In this document: in pieces, positions 51,649-60,380 of the stretch
Layout of the letters: every line of letters starts with the position of its first letter
Position numbering within the stretch: position 1 is the first letter of the stretch
NCBI RefSeq assembly: GCF_011758565.1
Contig: NZ_JAAMOX010000001.1
Location: 969,838-1,033,837, forward strand
Direction: 5' to 3'
Source: Lysinibacter cavernae
GTDB lineage: Bacteria; Actinomycetota; Actinomycetes; Actinomycetales; Microbacteriaceae
DNA: 64,000 bases
Position numbers and translations under genes: made by a program
The notes under the pieces: model-generated
Databases searched by the model: none
Told to the model about the DNA's origin: nothing
What the model saw: the letters and a program-made list of their open reading frames with translations, nothing else

Positions 51649-52680
51649 GTGAGCAAACAATCTTCGAGACGCCCGCTGCGAATTATTGGATACGCTCTGC
51701 TTGCGGTTGTGCTTGCAGGGGTGCTCGTGGCAACGCTCTCCCCGTGGCCGTCGTCACTCCTCATTAGAACCGTCTTCGAGGCCGGCGCACGCGCAACCGT
51801 CAGCGAGATGCTGCCGAGCGTCCCAGACTCCAGCAGGTTCGATGAGTCAACCATTGATCTCGAAGCGGCTAGCCCAGGACTCACCGCACCGTTCTTCAGC
51901 GCATCCGCCTCGAAAGATCCGTTACCGGTTGTTGTCTGGATTCACGGTGGGGCCTGGATCTCCGGCACGGCTGACGATGTGTCGCCCTATCTCAAGATGA
52001 TTGCGGCCGAGGGTTACGCTGCGGTCGGCTTGAATTACACGCTGTCACCGGAAACGACGTACCCAACAGCGATCGGACAGCTCACAACGTCGCTCGGACT
52101 CATCGTGGAACGGGCCGACGAACTTGGTATCGACGCAAACCGCATTGTACTTGCGGGAGATTCGGCTGGCGCACAGCTCGCAAGCCAGCTCGCAGCGATT
52201 ATCACGAACCCGGATTACGCGCGCCTCATGAGTCTCGAGGCCCCTATCAGCCCAAAGCAGCTTGTTGGCACTGTGCTCAACTGCGGGGTCTACGATCTGC
52301 AGTCAATGTCTCAGCTGAATGGAATCTTCGCGTGGGGATTCAAGTCGGCTCTCTGGGCATACACCGGCACAAAGAACTGGTCGGATACGTCGGCGGGCGC
52401 AACGATGTCGACCATTGATTTTGTCACCACCGATTTTCCCCCGACCTTTATCAGCGGTGGCAACGGCGACAACCTCACATGGTTACAGTCCATACCGATG
52501 AGCCAGCGACTCAACGAGCTTGAAGTGGATACCACGAGCCTTTTCTGGCCTGCTGACCATCAACCAGCGCTGCCACACGAGTACCAATTCCATCTGGATC
52601 TTGACGAGGCGCACACCGCGTTTGACGAGACAATTCGGTTCCTTGACCGTGTGACGGCATCGCCGACCGAGCAACAGTAG
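51649..52680 (+). CDS. Alpha/beta hydrolase (HSL-like esterase), membrane-anchored
   Basis: The 343-residue protein begins with a basic stretch and one hydrophobic segment (about residues 9-31, IIGYALLAVVLAGVLVATLSPW), which anchors it or serves as signal peptide. The catalytic domain has the oxyanion motif HGGAW, the nucleophile elbow GDSAG and a C-terminal His in DEAHTAF, as in hormone-sensitive-lipase-like esterases. The substrate is unknown. The GTG at 51649 is chosen because it gives a proper signal/anchor; a start at 51523 would add 42 residues and include the probable promoter. Confidence 0.85.
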   Translation: MSKQSSRRPLRIIGYALLAVVLAGVLVATLSPWPSSLLIRTVFEAGARATVSEMLPSVPDSSRFDESTIDLEAASPGLTAPFFSASASKDPLPVVVWIHGGAWISGTADDVSPYLKMIAAEGYAAVGLNYTLSPETTYPTAIGQLTTSLGLIVERADELGIDANRIVLAGDSAGAQLASQLAAIITNPDYARLMSLEAPISPKQLVGTVLNCGVYDLQSMSQLNGIFAWGFKSALWAYTGTKNWSDTSAGATMSTIDFVTTDFPPTFISGGNGDNLTWLQSIPMSQRLNELEVDTTSLFWPADHQPALPHEYQFHLDLDEAHTAFDETIRFLDRVTASPTEQQ

Positions 52681-52714
52681 CAGCGGCAAAAAGCCGGCCT
52701 CGGCCCGCCCGAAC

Positions 52715-53236
52715 CTACTGAATGTACTCGCTAAACGAGGCCCGAATCTTGTTGACCTTCGGAACGGCAACGGCCATGCAGTATCCCTGACCGGGGTTCT
52801 TTGCGAAGAAGTCTTGGTGGTAGTCCTCTGCCGGGTAGAAGGTTCCTAGTGGCGAAAGCGTCGTGACGATGGGTTCTGGCCACCAATCGGCAGCACGCTC
52901 AAGGGCTGCCTGCATCTGCTCGCGCTCGTCTTCGTTGTTGTAGAACATCGCCGAGCGGTATTGTGTGCCGACATCGGCACCCTGGCGGTTGAGTTGTGTT
53001 GGGTCGTGCAGTGTAAAGAACACGTTGAGGATAACTTCGGCCGGGATGACCTGCTCGTCAAAGACAACCTTGACCGCTTCGGCATGCCCGGTGCTTCCCG
53101 TGCATACCTTCTCATACGTTGGCGCGTCATCTTCGCCGCCCGTGTACCCAGAAACCACGTCGCTGACCCCACGAAGGGTGCGGTACACCGCGTCGAGACA
53201 CCAAAAGCAACCACCGGCAACAACAAAAGAAGTCAT
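52715..53236 (-). CDS. msrA: Peptide-methionine (S)-S-oxide reductase MsrA
   Basis: MsrA repairs oxidised methionine. The 173-residue protein has the catalytic GGCFWC motif with Cys10, followed by VVSGYTGGEDDAPTYEKVCTGSTGHAEAVKVVFD and TQYRSAMFYNNEDE, all standard. A further Cys near the end (GQGYC) can resolve the sulfenic acid. The ATG at 53236 is favoured by TACGAT seven bases upstream (leaderless); an ATG at 53245 would lie within that promoter box region. Convergent with the esterase gene. Confidence 0.94.
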   Translation of the reverse strand: MTSFVVAGGCFWCLDAVYRTLRGVSDVVSGYTGGEDDAPTYEKVCTGSTGHAEAVKVVFDEQVIPAEVILNVFFTLHDPTQLNRQGADVGTQYRSAMFYNNEDEREQMQAALERAADWWPEPIVTTLSPLGTFYPAEDYHQDFFAKNPGQGYCMAVAVPKVNKIRASFSEYIQ

Positions 53237-53243
53237 GGAATCC

Positions 53244-53249
53244 ATCGTA
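53244..53249 (-). promoter_or_regulatory. -10 box TACGAT for leaderless msrA
   Basis: TACGAT on the minus strand is followed by seven bases (GGATTCC) and the ATG at 53236. The GGA in the spacer could also serve as a weak ribosome-binding site for a longer transcript. Confidence 0.4.
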
Positions 53250-53393
53250 CGCCCGATTACCGATGGATGTTGTCGCCACCTACGTTGACAACAGTTCAGC
53301 CGATACGGAAGCAAGGTAAACCCGCTGTGCATCCCGAATGTCGGTGGTGGATTCTAACCTGCTAATACGTGCCACAGACAGAAAGGAAACATC

Positions 53394-53780
53394 ATGAACA
53401 GCATCACACTCACAAGCGTCACACGGGCTAGCCTGACCGACGCCAGCGCGGTACCCACCACGACGTCATCGGCAACCGCATTCCCGATCCCTCAAACCGA
53501 TTCAACACGCATTGCCGAACTCACTGAGCTGTCGGCTTTATTTCAGCAGCAACTCGCCAGGCTCTTCCCGTCGTTCACCGTGGTTCCTCTCCGAACGGGG
53601 GCCCTTCGCGTCTGTCTCGCTTCCGGTCAGCTGTTTGGCTACGTGCAGCCCATCGTCGAAGGCGAAGACATTGTCTACAGGGCGCAGCTTCATCGGGCAG
53701 GCACTGCACTCAACAGGCCCTTAGGCGATTTCTCGAGAATTGAAGATGCCCTCGATAGCCTGGCTCGAACGGCGGGCTAG
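53394..53780 (+). CDS. Small hypothetical protein
   Basis: I do not recognise this 128-residue protein. The first 40 residues are Thr/Ser/Ala-rich and look disordered. The rest (RIAELTELSALFQQQLARLFPSFTVVPLRTGALRVCLASGQLFGYVQPIVEGEDIVYRAQLHRAGTALNRPLGDFSRIEDALDSLAR) looks like a small alpha/beta domain with strands LRVCLAS and YVQPIV. There is no signal peptide or membrane helix. GAAAGGAAA before the ATG supports expression. It lies between msrA (divergent) and nadE (convergent). Confidence 0.65.
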   Translation: MNSITLTSVTRASLTDASAVPTTTSSATAFPIPQTDSTRIAELTELSALFQQQLARLFPSFTVVPLRTGALRVCLASGQLFGYVQPIVEGEDIVYRAQLHRAGTALNRPLGDFSRIEDALDSLARTAG

Positions 53781-53815
53781 CCACCACATCCATGCCAACG
53801 CAGTTGGCCTGTGCG

Positions 53816-53919
53816 AGCGTTATCGCGGTGAGAACCTCGTTGGGAACTCGGTCTGTGAAGTTGGCCTGTGAACGCGGTTTGTGAACGGGGTTTGTGAACG
53901 GGGTTTGTGAACGCCGTTC
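53816..53919. repeat. 13-bp minisatellite
   Basis: Units of 13 bases of the type GTGAACGGGGTTT follow each other: two identical copies at 53881-53893 and 53894-53906, GTGAACGCGGTTT at 53868-53880, then more diverged units to the left (53855-53867, 53842-53854, 53829-53841) and a partial unit on the right (53907-53915). It lies 3' of nadE, between convergent genes. Confidence 0.85.
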
Positions 53920-53943
53920 AGACAGCCGCCAAACATCACCCGG

Positions 53944-54777
53944 TTAGGACGTGTGCCGCCACCACGTGTCTGTTGGGGCAACGGGCATCCGACGCTTATG
54001 TTCCGACTGCTGGTAACGGCGCTCGATGGATGCCGCGGCATCCGCGTTGATGGCCTCACCAAGCAGGTACGCGTCGATGTCCGCGTAGCTCAGGCCAAGG
54101 TTTGCTTCGTCTGTCTGCCCAGGGGTGTCATCAAGCAGATCTGCTGTTGGTGCTTTGAGGTACAGCGCGGCTGGCGCGTTGAGGGCGACCAGCAGATCCC
54201 GGCCCTGTCCCTTTGTGAGGCCGCTCAGCGGAAGCAGATCTGCCCCTCCATCGCCGTACTTTGTGTAAAAGCCGGTCACGGCTTCGGCCGCGTGATCTGT
54301 TCCGACCACGAGGCCAGCGTGCTGACCGGCAATGGCGTATTGCGCGATCATACGCGAGCGCGCTTTAACGTTGCCCTTATTAAAATCCGTGATGGGCTCG
54401 TCGAGTGCCTCAGCGAACTCGTCGGCAAACCCATCAACCGCCTGGCGAATGTTGAACGTCACTGACCGATCGGGCTGAATGAACGAGAGCGCCAGTTGGG
54501 CGTCGTCTTCGTCGTGCTGCACACCGTGGGGCAGCCGCACCGCAATAAATGTGGCATCGTGACCGTCTGTGCGAAGACGCTCAACCGCAAGCTGACAGAG
54601 CCGACCGGCGAGCGACGAATCTTGGCCCCCGCTGATTCCGAGTACGAGCGACCGAGCGACACCAGCAGAGCGGAAGTAGTCAGAGATAAACCGCACACGG
54701 GATTCGATCTCTTGTTCGACGTCGATCTCGGGCAAGACCCCGAGCGCTTCAATGATCTGGGCTTGGCGTGTTCGCAT
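53944..54777 (-). CDS. nadE: NH3-dependent NAD(+) synthetase
   Basis: NadE amidates nicotinate adenine dinucleotide to NAD. The 277-residue length is that of the ammonia-dependent form without a glutaminase domain. Motifs are the ATP pyrophosphatase loop [53 protein letters not shown] and [28 protein letters not shown]. The ATG at 54777 is chosen because TATCGT lies exactly six bases upstream, which suggests a leaderless mRNA; the frame further upstream has no ribosome-binding site. Confidence 0.95.
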   Translation of the reverse strand: MRTRQAQIIEALGVLPEIDVEQEIESRVRFISDYFRSAGVARSLVLGISGGQDSSLAGRLCQLAVERLRTDGHDATFIAVRLPHGVQHDEDDAQLALSFIQPDRSVTFNIRQAVDGFADEFAEALDEPITDFNKGNVKARSRMIAQYAIAGQHAGLVVGTDHAAEAVTGFYTKYGDGGADLLPLSGLTKGQGRDLLVALNAPAALYLKAPTADLLDDTPGQTDEANLGLSYADIDAYLLGEAINADAAASIERRYQQSEHKRRMPVAPTDTWWRHTS

Positions 54778-54783
54778 GCCACA

Positions 54784-54789
54784 ACGATA
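54784..54789 (-). promoter_or_regulatory. -10 box TATCGT for leaderless nadE
   Basis: TATCGT on the minus strand is followed by six bases (TGTGGC) and the ATG at 54777. No ribosome-binding site is visible. Confidence 0.5.
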
Positions 54790-54847
54790 CCCCCACCCGC
54801 CACTCACCGAGCCAGGCAACGGCGTGTTCCCAAGGAAGAAGGGACGA

Positions 54848-55963
54848 TCAGTTCAGGTATCCACGCAACCACGTATGGAGTCCGGCAAAGGCGCGCTCGC
54901 GCACCGGGCGAGAGGACAGCACCACGTCGTGCAGCGCACCGTCGAGCCGAACAAGCGTGGTCGACTCGCCAAGATCCTTACAGCGGGCGGCGACGCCCTC
55001 AACATCCAGCACCGTGTCTGCCTTGCGCATCGACTCGTCCCAGGTGGTCCTGATCACGCTCCGCGCCGAGAGCATGACGTACACCGGAATGGTCAGGTGC
55101 AGCTTATGGGCTACCGTCTGGTGCCCTTTGATCACGGCATCGAGCCAACCCGGATACACGGCAAACGTCAGTTCCGGCCGCCACGCCGTGTTGTATTCCC
55201 ATTCACCGCCAAGTTGTTTGAGTAATGACTTGGTATAAAAGCCCCGGTCGATCTGCGGATAGGGTGTCTTCCGCCCAATCTTCATGAGCGTTGAGTTCAT
55301 CGGCGCGAATGCCATCCGACCGAGCTCACGAGTCTGAAGCTCTAGCCAAGGACTGTTCAGCACCATCGCCGTGGCACGACCCGGATGCCGCGCGGCCCAG
55401 AGTGACAGTGTGAGCCCGCCGGTTGAGTGGCCAAAGAGCACCAGTCGCCGTGTGCTCGTCTGCGATGCACCGTGCCCAATCTCGTGAAGTGCTGCCTCAA
55501 TATCCGCGTCATACGTGGTGAGGTCTTCCACGTAGCCAGGGGTTTGCCCTGGTCGAAGGCTTCGTCCGTATTTGCGCAGATCAATCGCATAAAAACGGGC
55601 ACCCCGCTCTCGCCAAAACTCCGCGAGATTCGTTTGGAAGAAATAATCTGACCAACCGTGAATGTAAACCACGTCGGTGTTCCGCGCGACGCCTCGCTGT
55701 GTTGACCACCAGCTTGGTTTTGGTGCACGCACGAGGGTCGCGACTACTTCGCCCTCGTCGTCTGTTCCAAGGGGAAGCGTGAGTCGCTCGTATCCCGCGC
55801 CTAACACATCCGCGTGCCAGCCTGGAACCTCATCCTCTGGCACGGAGCCTTGGGCCGTTTCAGGCCCAAGATCTGGTCGATGTGTCGGCGGAGTCTGGGC
55901 CGCGGCAGCACCGGCAGCTTGACGAACGCTGTCAGCATTATTGGTCTCGTCGTGAGGTGCCAT
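54848..55963 (-). CDS. Alpha/beta hydrolase (lysophospholipase / S33-like)
   Basis: The 371-residue cytoplasmic protein has the classical fold with [13 protein letters not shown] (oxyanion region), [12 protein letters not shown], the nucleophile elbow [11 protein letters not shown], and a C-terminal His in [13 protein letters not shown]. It resembles monoacylglycerol lipase or lysophospholipase-like serine hydrolases; the substrate is unknown. The first 50 residues are Ala/Pro-rich and probably disordered. GAAGG is near the ATG. It lies just downstream of thiE on the same strand (three bases), so they may be cotranscribed. Confidence 0.85.
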   Translation of the reverse strand: MAPHDETNNADSVRQAAGAAAAQTPPTHRPDLGPETAQGSVPEDEVPGWHADVLGAGYERLTLPLGTDDEGEVVATLVRAPKPSWWSTQRGVARNTDVVYIHGWSDYFFQTNLAEFWRERGARFYAIDLRKYGRSLRPGQTPGYVEDLTTYDADIEAALHEIGHGASQTSTRRLVLFGHSTGGLTLSLWAARHPGRATAMVLNSPWLELQTRELGRMAFAPMNSTLMKIGRKTPYPQIDRGFYTKSLLKQLGGEWEYNTAWRPELTFAVYPGWLDAVIKGHQTVAHKLHLTIPVYVMLSARSVIRTTWDESMRKADTVLDVEGVAARCKDLGESTTLVRLDGALHDVVLSSRPVRERAFAGLHTWLRGYLN

Positions 55964-55966
55964 TCG

Positions 55967-56716
55967 TTACCAACCTTCCGAACCGTCGCGGTTCAGTCGT
56001 TCTGCATCATCGAGGACGGCGATCAGTTCGCGCGCCGCAGCAGCGGGGTCGTTGGCCGTGGTGATTGCCCGAACAACAACAATTCGTTCTGCCCCGGCTT
56101 CAAGCACGCTCACCGCTGTTGAGCTGTCGACTCCCCCAATGGCAAACCATGGTTTGCCGGGTTCAGCCTCGGCAACGCGCTCAATCAGTTCAACACCAAC
56201 GGCCGCGCGGCCAGGCTTTGTTGGGGTTGGCCACACGGGTCCAACGCAAAAGTAGTCAACCTCGTCGTCCGAAGCCGCTTCAAGCGCACGCTCAAAGCTG
56301 TTGGTTGAGCGGCCAAGAATTACGTCAGGCCCAAGAAGCGCTCGGCAGTCTGCGACACTCAGGTCGCCCTGCCCGGTGTGAAACACGTCGGCTCCGATGA
56401 GCATCGCTAGGTCGGCCCTGTCGTTGACCGAGACGAGCGCACCGTGCGCGTGGCAGAGGTCACGAACGAGTTCGAGCGCCGCTTTTTCTTCTGAAGCCTC
56501 AATCGATTTGTCTCTGAGTTGAATAATGTCAACCCCACCGATGAGGGCCGCGGTGACAAACTCGGCAAGATCTCCTTGCCCGGTTCGAGCGTCGGTACAC
56601 AGATATAGACGCGCACGTTCAAGCCGCTGCCTCCGCTGTGCGCCGGTCAGCGATGTCCGTGACGCGTGGCGTGAATCGAACCGATCTGATGTGTTCAGTG
56701 CGCGAGTCGGAGACAC
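55967..56716 (-). CDS. thiE: Thiamine-phosphate synthase
   Basis: ThiE joins the thiazole phosphate and HMP pyrophosphate to thiamine phosphate. The protein has a TIM barrel with LYLCTDAR, VDIIQLRDKS (phosphate/HMP-PP binding), LVSVNDRADLAMLIGADVFHTGQGDL, DYFCVGPVWPTPTKPG and WFAIGGV. The usual GRSTHS loop reads GRSTNS. From the GTG at 56716, which has GAGAGGG before it, it is 249 residues, with an N-terminal extension of about 35 residues beyond the barrel; the true start could be even further inside. It is divergent from the riboswitch-thiD-thiF unit. Confidence 0.92.
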   Translation of the reverse strand: MSPTRALNTSDRFDSRHASRTSLTGAQRRQRLERARLYLCTDARTGQGDLAEFVTAALIGGVDIIQLRDKSIEASEEKAALELVRDLCHAHGALVSVNDRADLAMLIGADVFHTGQGDLSVADCRALLGPDVILGRSTNSFERALEAASDDEVDYFCVGPVWPTPTKPGRAAVGVELIERVAEAEPGKPWFAIGGVDSSTAVSVLEAGAERIVVVRAITTANDPAAAARELIAVLDDAERLNRDGSEGW

Positions 56717-56833
56717 CGATTCCCTCTCGTTCTGGCCCAGCGCGTTCCGTCTGAGTTGGCGGTGAGCACAACGGGGCCTACCCCATTGTGGCACTTACGG
56801 GGCTTCGATGGGTGGCGGATGATGTTGGCCGGG

Positions 56834-56839
56834 TACACT
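56834..56839 (+). promoter_or_regulatory. -10 box TACACT of the thiD riboswitch transcript
   Basis: TACACT ends seven bases before the likely first base of the riboswitch stem at about 56846, so the transcript probably begins directly with the aptamer. Confidence 0.5.
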
Positions 56840-56845
56840 TATGAG

Positions 56846-56941
56846 CTGTGACACGGGGTGCCCGCCGTGCAGTTGACCGTCGGGCTGAGAACACACCCGT
56901 TGAACCTGATCTAGCTCGAACTAGCGAAGGGATTGTCAGCG
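56846..56941 (+). promoter_or_regulatory. TPP riboswitch (THI element) before thiD
   Basis: The region contains the conserved parts of the thiamine pyrophosphate aptamer in order: ACGGGGTGCCC, CTGAGAACACACCCG, TTGAACCTGATCTAGCT, a short hairpin CTAG/CTAG region and GCGAAGGGA. The outer stem pairs TGACA (56849-56853) with TGTCA (56934-56938). AAGGGA at the 3' end is also the ribosome-binding site of thiD (ATG 56944), so TPP binding should block translation initiation, as in other actinobacteria. Confidence 0.94.
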
Positions 56942-56943
56942 CT

Positions 56944-57840
56944 ATGACACCTGCAGTATCACCGTCCGACTCACGGCTCAGCCTCGACGGATACCAACCG
57001 CCGCGCATCCTCAGCATTGCGGGCACCGACCCGACTGGCGGCGCCGGCATCCAGGCAGATATCAAGAGCATCTCGGCCATGGGCGGCTACGCCATGGCCG
57101 TTGTGACCGCGCTTGTCGCCCAGAACACGCGAGGCGTGCTCTCGGTGCATACGCCGCCGGTGTCATTCTTGACCGAACAGCTGGACGCCGTCAGCGACGA
57201 CGTTGAGATTGATGCGGTGAAGATTGGGATGCTGGGCACCTCAGAAATCACGGCAGCGGTTGGGGCCTGGCTGGCTGGCAACCGACAGCAACTCGTCGTC
57301 CTCGACCCAGTCATGATTGCCACCAGCGGCGACCGGCTGCTGAGCCCTGACGCCGAGCAAGCCCTGCGTGACCTCTTGCCGCACGTCGCACTCGTGACGC
57401 CAAACCTGCCAGAGCTCGCAGTCCTCGCCAGCGAACCCGTTGCCACAGGCTGGGACGAGGCCCTGCTGCAGGGCGAACGCGTTTCCGCGAGATACGGGGT
57501 CACGGTTCTCGTCAAGGGGGGCCATCTTGATGGCGATAGTTGCCCTGATGCCCTCGTGGATGCCAGCCCAGAGACCGAGGTCGCACGTGTCTTCCAGCTC
57601 GAAGGTCCGCGCTATCCAACGGCGAACACCCACGGAACCGGCTGCTCACTCTCGGCCGCGCTCGCAACCGTGATGGCAAGGACGGGGTCGTGGGACGTGG
57701 CGCTTCGCGAGTCGACGGAGTGGTTGCGCGACAGCATCCGCACGTCTGGGCACTTACATGTTGGCGAGGGGAACGGACCGGTAAACCACTTCAATATGTT
57801 GTGGACCGCCGCCGGGTTTGGGGCGACAACCGATGACTAA
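56944..57840 (+). CDS. thiD: Hydroxymethylpyrimidine/phosphomethylpyrimidine kinase
   Basis: ThiD phosphorylates HMP and HMP-P to HMP-PP for thiamine synthesis. The 298-residue protein is a ribokinase-like enzyme with ILSIAGTDPTGGAGIQADIKSISAMGGYAMAVVTALVAQNT (HMP site), VLDPVMIATSGDRLL, LVKGGHLDGD and the anion-hole motif GTGCSLSAALA. The ATG at 56944 lies immediately after the riboswitch; the frame stays open through the aptamer to a GTG at 56848, but this is not expected to be translated. thiF overlaps its end by eight bases. Confidence 0.94.
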   Translation: MTPAVSPSDSRLSLDGYQPPRILSIAGTDPTGGAGIQADIKSISAMGGYAMAVVTALVAQNTRGVLSVHTPPVSFLTEQLDAVSDDVEIDAVKIGMLGTSEITAAVGAWLAGNRQQLVVLDPVMIATSGDRLLSPDAEQALRDLLPHVALVTPNLPELAVLASEPVATGWDEALLQGERVSARYGVTVLVKGGHLDGDSCPDALVDASPETEVARVFQLEGPRYPTANTHGTGCSLSAALATVMARTGSWDVALRESTEWLRDSIRTSGHLHVGEGNGPVNHFNMLWTAAGFGATTDD

Positions 57841-59125
57841 CACGCCGATTCGACAGTTGCTACCGCTCGTTGGGCCAGCGGAGGATCTGACCGCCGAGCA
57901 GGTCACGCGATACTCGAGGCACATCATCATCCCTGGATTTGGCAGAGACAGCCAGCTCCGACTTGCCAACGCACGGGTCGCGGTGATGGGGGCAGGCGGG
58001 CTTGGCAGCCCCATCCTGCTTTACCTAGCCGCCGCCGGCGTTGGAACAATCGGCATCATCGACGACGACCGTGTCGAAGCCTCGAACCTGCAACGGCAGG
58101 TCGCACACGGCACGGGTGACATTGGGCGCAGTAAGGCGCAGTCCGCGAGGGATGCCGTGCTCACGAGAAACCCTGACGCCACGGTGATCCTGCACGAGTT
58201 TCGCCTCGGCTCCCACAATGCCATCGAGACCCTTGCCGACTATGACCTCGTCATTGACGGCTCCGATAATTTTGCGACTCGATATCTGTTGAGCGATGCA
58301 GCGGAGCTGCTCGGCATCCCCTGTGTGTGGGGGTCGATTCTGCGCTATAACGGGCAGGTTTCGACGTTCTGGGCCGCCCCAAATGATGGCGGACCAGGGA
58401 TCGTGTACCGGGACCTCTTTGCGGAGCCCCCAGCCCCAGGAACGGTTCCCGGATGTGCCGACGGCGGCGTTCTTGGCGTGCTCTGCGGAACGATCGGCAC
58501 GTTCATGGCGACGGAAGCCGTCAAGCTCATCATCGGCCAGGGCGAAACGTTGCTTGGGCGAATCCTCAGTTACGACGCCCTGACGGCCAGGTCGAGGGAG
58601 TTTGCCCTCGCGCCCGACCCCAGTCGAGTCCCTGTGACAGAACTCATCGACTACGACGTGTTCTGCGGTTTGGGCATACCCGAAGCCGAGGCCATGAGCA
58701 TCCAGAGGTTGCCTTCGCCTCGCCCAGGAGGGGTAGCATCGGAGGGAACCCGCTTGGAACCAACGATGGAGGACACCCTGCTACCTGACAGCACCGAATG
58801 GTCGGCCCCCGAACTCTCTGACGCTCTTGCCGCCCGTGAGGCAGGAGGAGCATCGTTCCAACTCGTCGATGTGCGTGAGGCAGCCGAGCGCGAGGCCGCG
58901 TCAATCCCAGGGTCAATACACCTCCCCCTCAACGATTTCTTTTCCGGCGATGCAGTGCAGCAGCTCGACCAGGATGTTCCCATCGTGCTCTACTGCCACC
59001 ACGGCTCACGCTCCGAGTATCTGCTCAAGGCGCTGAACCAGGCTGGGTTCGATAATGTCAGCCACCTCACCGGCGGCATCGATTCGTGGAGTCTTGTTGT
59101 AGACCCGTCAACTCCCCGGTATTAA
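57833..59125 (+). CDS. ThiF/MoeB-type adenylyltransferase fused to rhodanese (MoeZ-like)
   Basis: The protein of 430 residues has an E1-like adenylyltransferase domain (about 20-270: RYSRHIIIPGFGRDSQ, VMGAGGLGSPILLYLAAAGVG, DDDRVEASNLQRQ, GSDNFATRYLLSDA) and a C-terminal rhodanese domain (about 325-425) with active-site Cys in LYCHHGSRSEYLL. Such fusions activate the C-terminal glycine of ThiS, MoaD or CysO and load sulfur on it. Its place directly after thiD under a TPP riboswitch says that ThiS is one partner. It overlaps thiD (ATGACTAA). Confidence 0.93.
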   Translation: MTNTPIRQLLPLVGPAEDLTAEQVTRYSRHIIIPGFGRDSQLRLANARVAVMGAGGLGSPILLYLAAAGVGTIGIIDDDRVEASNLQRQVAHGTGDIGRSKAQSARDAVLTRNPDATVILHEFRLGSHNAIETLADYDLVIDGSDNFATRYLLSDAAELLGIPCVWGSILRYNGQVSTFWAAPNDGGPGIVYRDLFAEPPAPGTVPGCADGGVLGVLCGTIGTFMATEAVKLIIGQGETLLGRILSYDALTARSREFALAPDPSRVPVTELIDYDVFCGLGIPEAEAMSIQRLPSPRPGGVASEGTRLEPTMEDTLLPDSTEWSAPELSDALAAREAGGASFQLVDVREAAEREAASIPGSIHLPLNDFFSGDAVQQLDQDVPIVLYCHHGSRSEYLLKALNQAGFDNVSHLTGGIDSWSLVVDPSTPRY

Positions 59126-59127
59126 CA

Positions 59128-60372
59128 ATGGCTGCCGCTGTGCCTCAGCCGTCTGGCGCGCCCGCACGTGTTGGGTTGTTGCTCGTCGGCATCCTGCTGA
59201 TAGCCGCCAATATGCGGGCGCCGATTACGTCTGTCGGGCCGGTCCTCACCGATATTCAAGCGACGCTCGGATTCGGTGCGTCAACGGCGTCAATTCTGGC
59301 CAGCATCCCGGTGATGTCCTTTGCGCTTTTTGCGCCCATCGCGCCCATCGTCGCCAACCGCTTTGGCATTGAGCGCACGCTCGGGGGCGCTGTGCTGCTA
59401 CTTGCCGCCGCAATCGTTGGGCGGTCGCTGCCAGTACCCGGTCTCATCTGGGTTGGCACCGTCCTCATCGGCGTCTCAATCGCGCTGATCAATGTGCTCC
59501 TCCCAGCGCTAATCAAGCGGGATTTCTCGTCACGAGTTGGCCAAATCACCGGGCTCTATTCCGCGGTGCAGAGCGCCTTTGCGGCGATGGCAGCCGGCTT
59601 CGCGGTTCCCATAGCGGGCATGAGCGCCGAGGGGTGGCGGCTCTCCCTCGGAATCTGGGCAGGGGTCGCGATCATCGCGTTTGCGGTGTTCGTCCCCCAG
59701 CTCCGTTCGACGACGTACCCAACACTCGGCGCGACGCTCGGTTCAGCGGCGGCCCCAGGGGCGGCATCCGCGTTTCACCACACCTGGCGATCACCGTGGA
59801 AGTCACTGCTTGGCTGGCAGGTCACCTTCTTCATGGGGTTCCAGTCGATGATCTATTACACGGTTATTGCCTGGTGGCCAACCATCGAGCAGGCCCAGGG
59901 TATTTCCAACGGCGAGGCCGGCTGGCATCAGTTCACGTATCAGGCCTTTGGCATCCTTGGCAGTATTTCTTGCGCGCAGGCCATCCAGCGTTTGAGCGAC
60001 CAGCGCGTCATCGTGGTTGCGCTCACGGCGTTTCAGGCCACCGCGATTCTTGGCCAGCTCAGCGAGCCAAGCCTCGGACTGCTCTGGATGATGCTGCTTG
60101 GCATCGGCTCCGGCGGCAATATTGTGTTGGCCCTCTCGTTCTTCGGGCTGCGAACCAGTAATCACCACCAAGCGGCGTCCCTTTCGGGGATGGCGCAGTC
60201 GGTCGGATACGCCATGGCTGCCCTCAGCCCAATCATGGTTGGGGTGCTGCACGATGCGACCGGCGGATGGCAGGCCTCGATCATGATGCTGCTTGGCGTA
60301 CTCGTTGTGCAACTTGTGATGGGCCTTTTCGCGGGGGCCAATCGCCTGATCGGCGAGCGTCACAGAACCTAG
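59128..60372 (+). CDS. MFS transporter, CynX/NimT type
   Basis: The 414-residue major facilitator superfamily protein has 12 hydrophobic segments. The opening LIAANMRAPITSVGPVLTDIQATLGFGASTASILASIPVMSFALFAPIAP is characteristic of the CynX/NimT group (cyanate or 2-nitroimidazole carriers). It starts two bases after the thiF-like stop, so it is in the TPP-controlled transcript and could move thiamine or a precursor such as HMP; this is inference from position only. A long dyad follows. Confidence 0.88.
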   Translation: MAAAVPQPSGAPARVGLLLVGILLIAANMRAPITSVGPVLTDIQATLGFGASTASILASIPVMSFALFAPIAPIVANRFGIERTLGGAVLLLAAAIVGRSLPVPGLIWVGTVLIGVSIALINVLLPALIKRDFSSRVGQITGLYSAVQSAFAAMAAGFAVPIAGMSAEGWRLSLGIWAGVAIIAFAVFVPQLRSTTYPTLGATLGSAAAPGAASAFHHTWRSPWKSLLGWQVTFFMGFQSMIYYTVIAWWPTIEQAQGISNGEAGWHQFTYQAFGILGSISCAQAIQRLSDQRVIVVALTAFQATAILGQLSEPSLGLLWMMLLGIGSGGNIVLALSFFGLRTSNHHQAASLSGMAQSVGYAMAALSPIMVGVLHDATGGWQASIMMLLGVLVVQLVMGLFAGANRLIGERHRT

Positions 60373-60380
60373 ACCATACA

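Noticed and set aside
53816-53919. CRISPR array
   Set aside because: The units are 13 bases and contiguous, with no spacers, and no cas gene is present; it is a tandem repeat.
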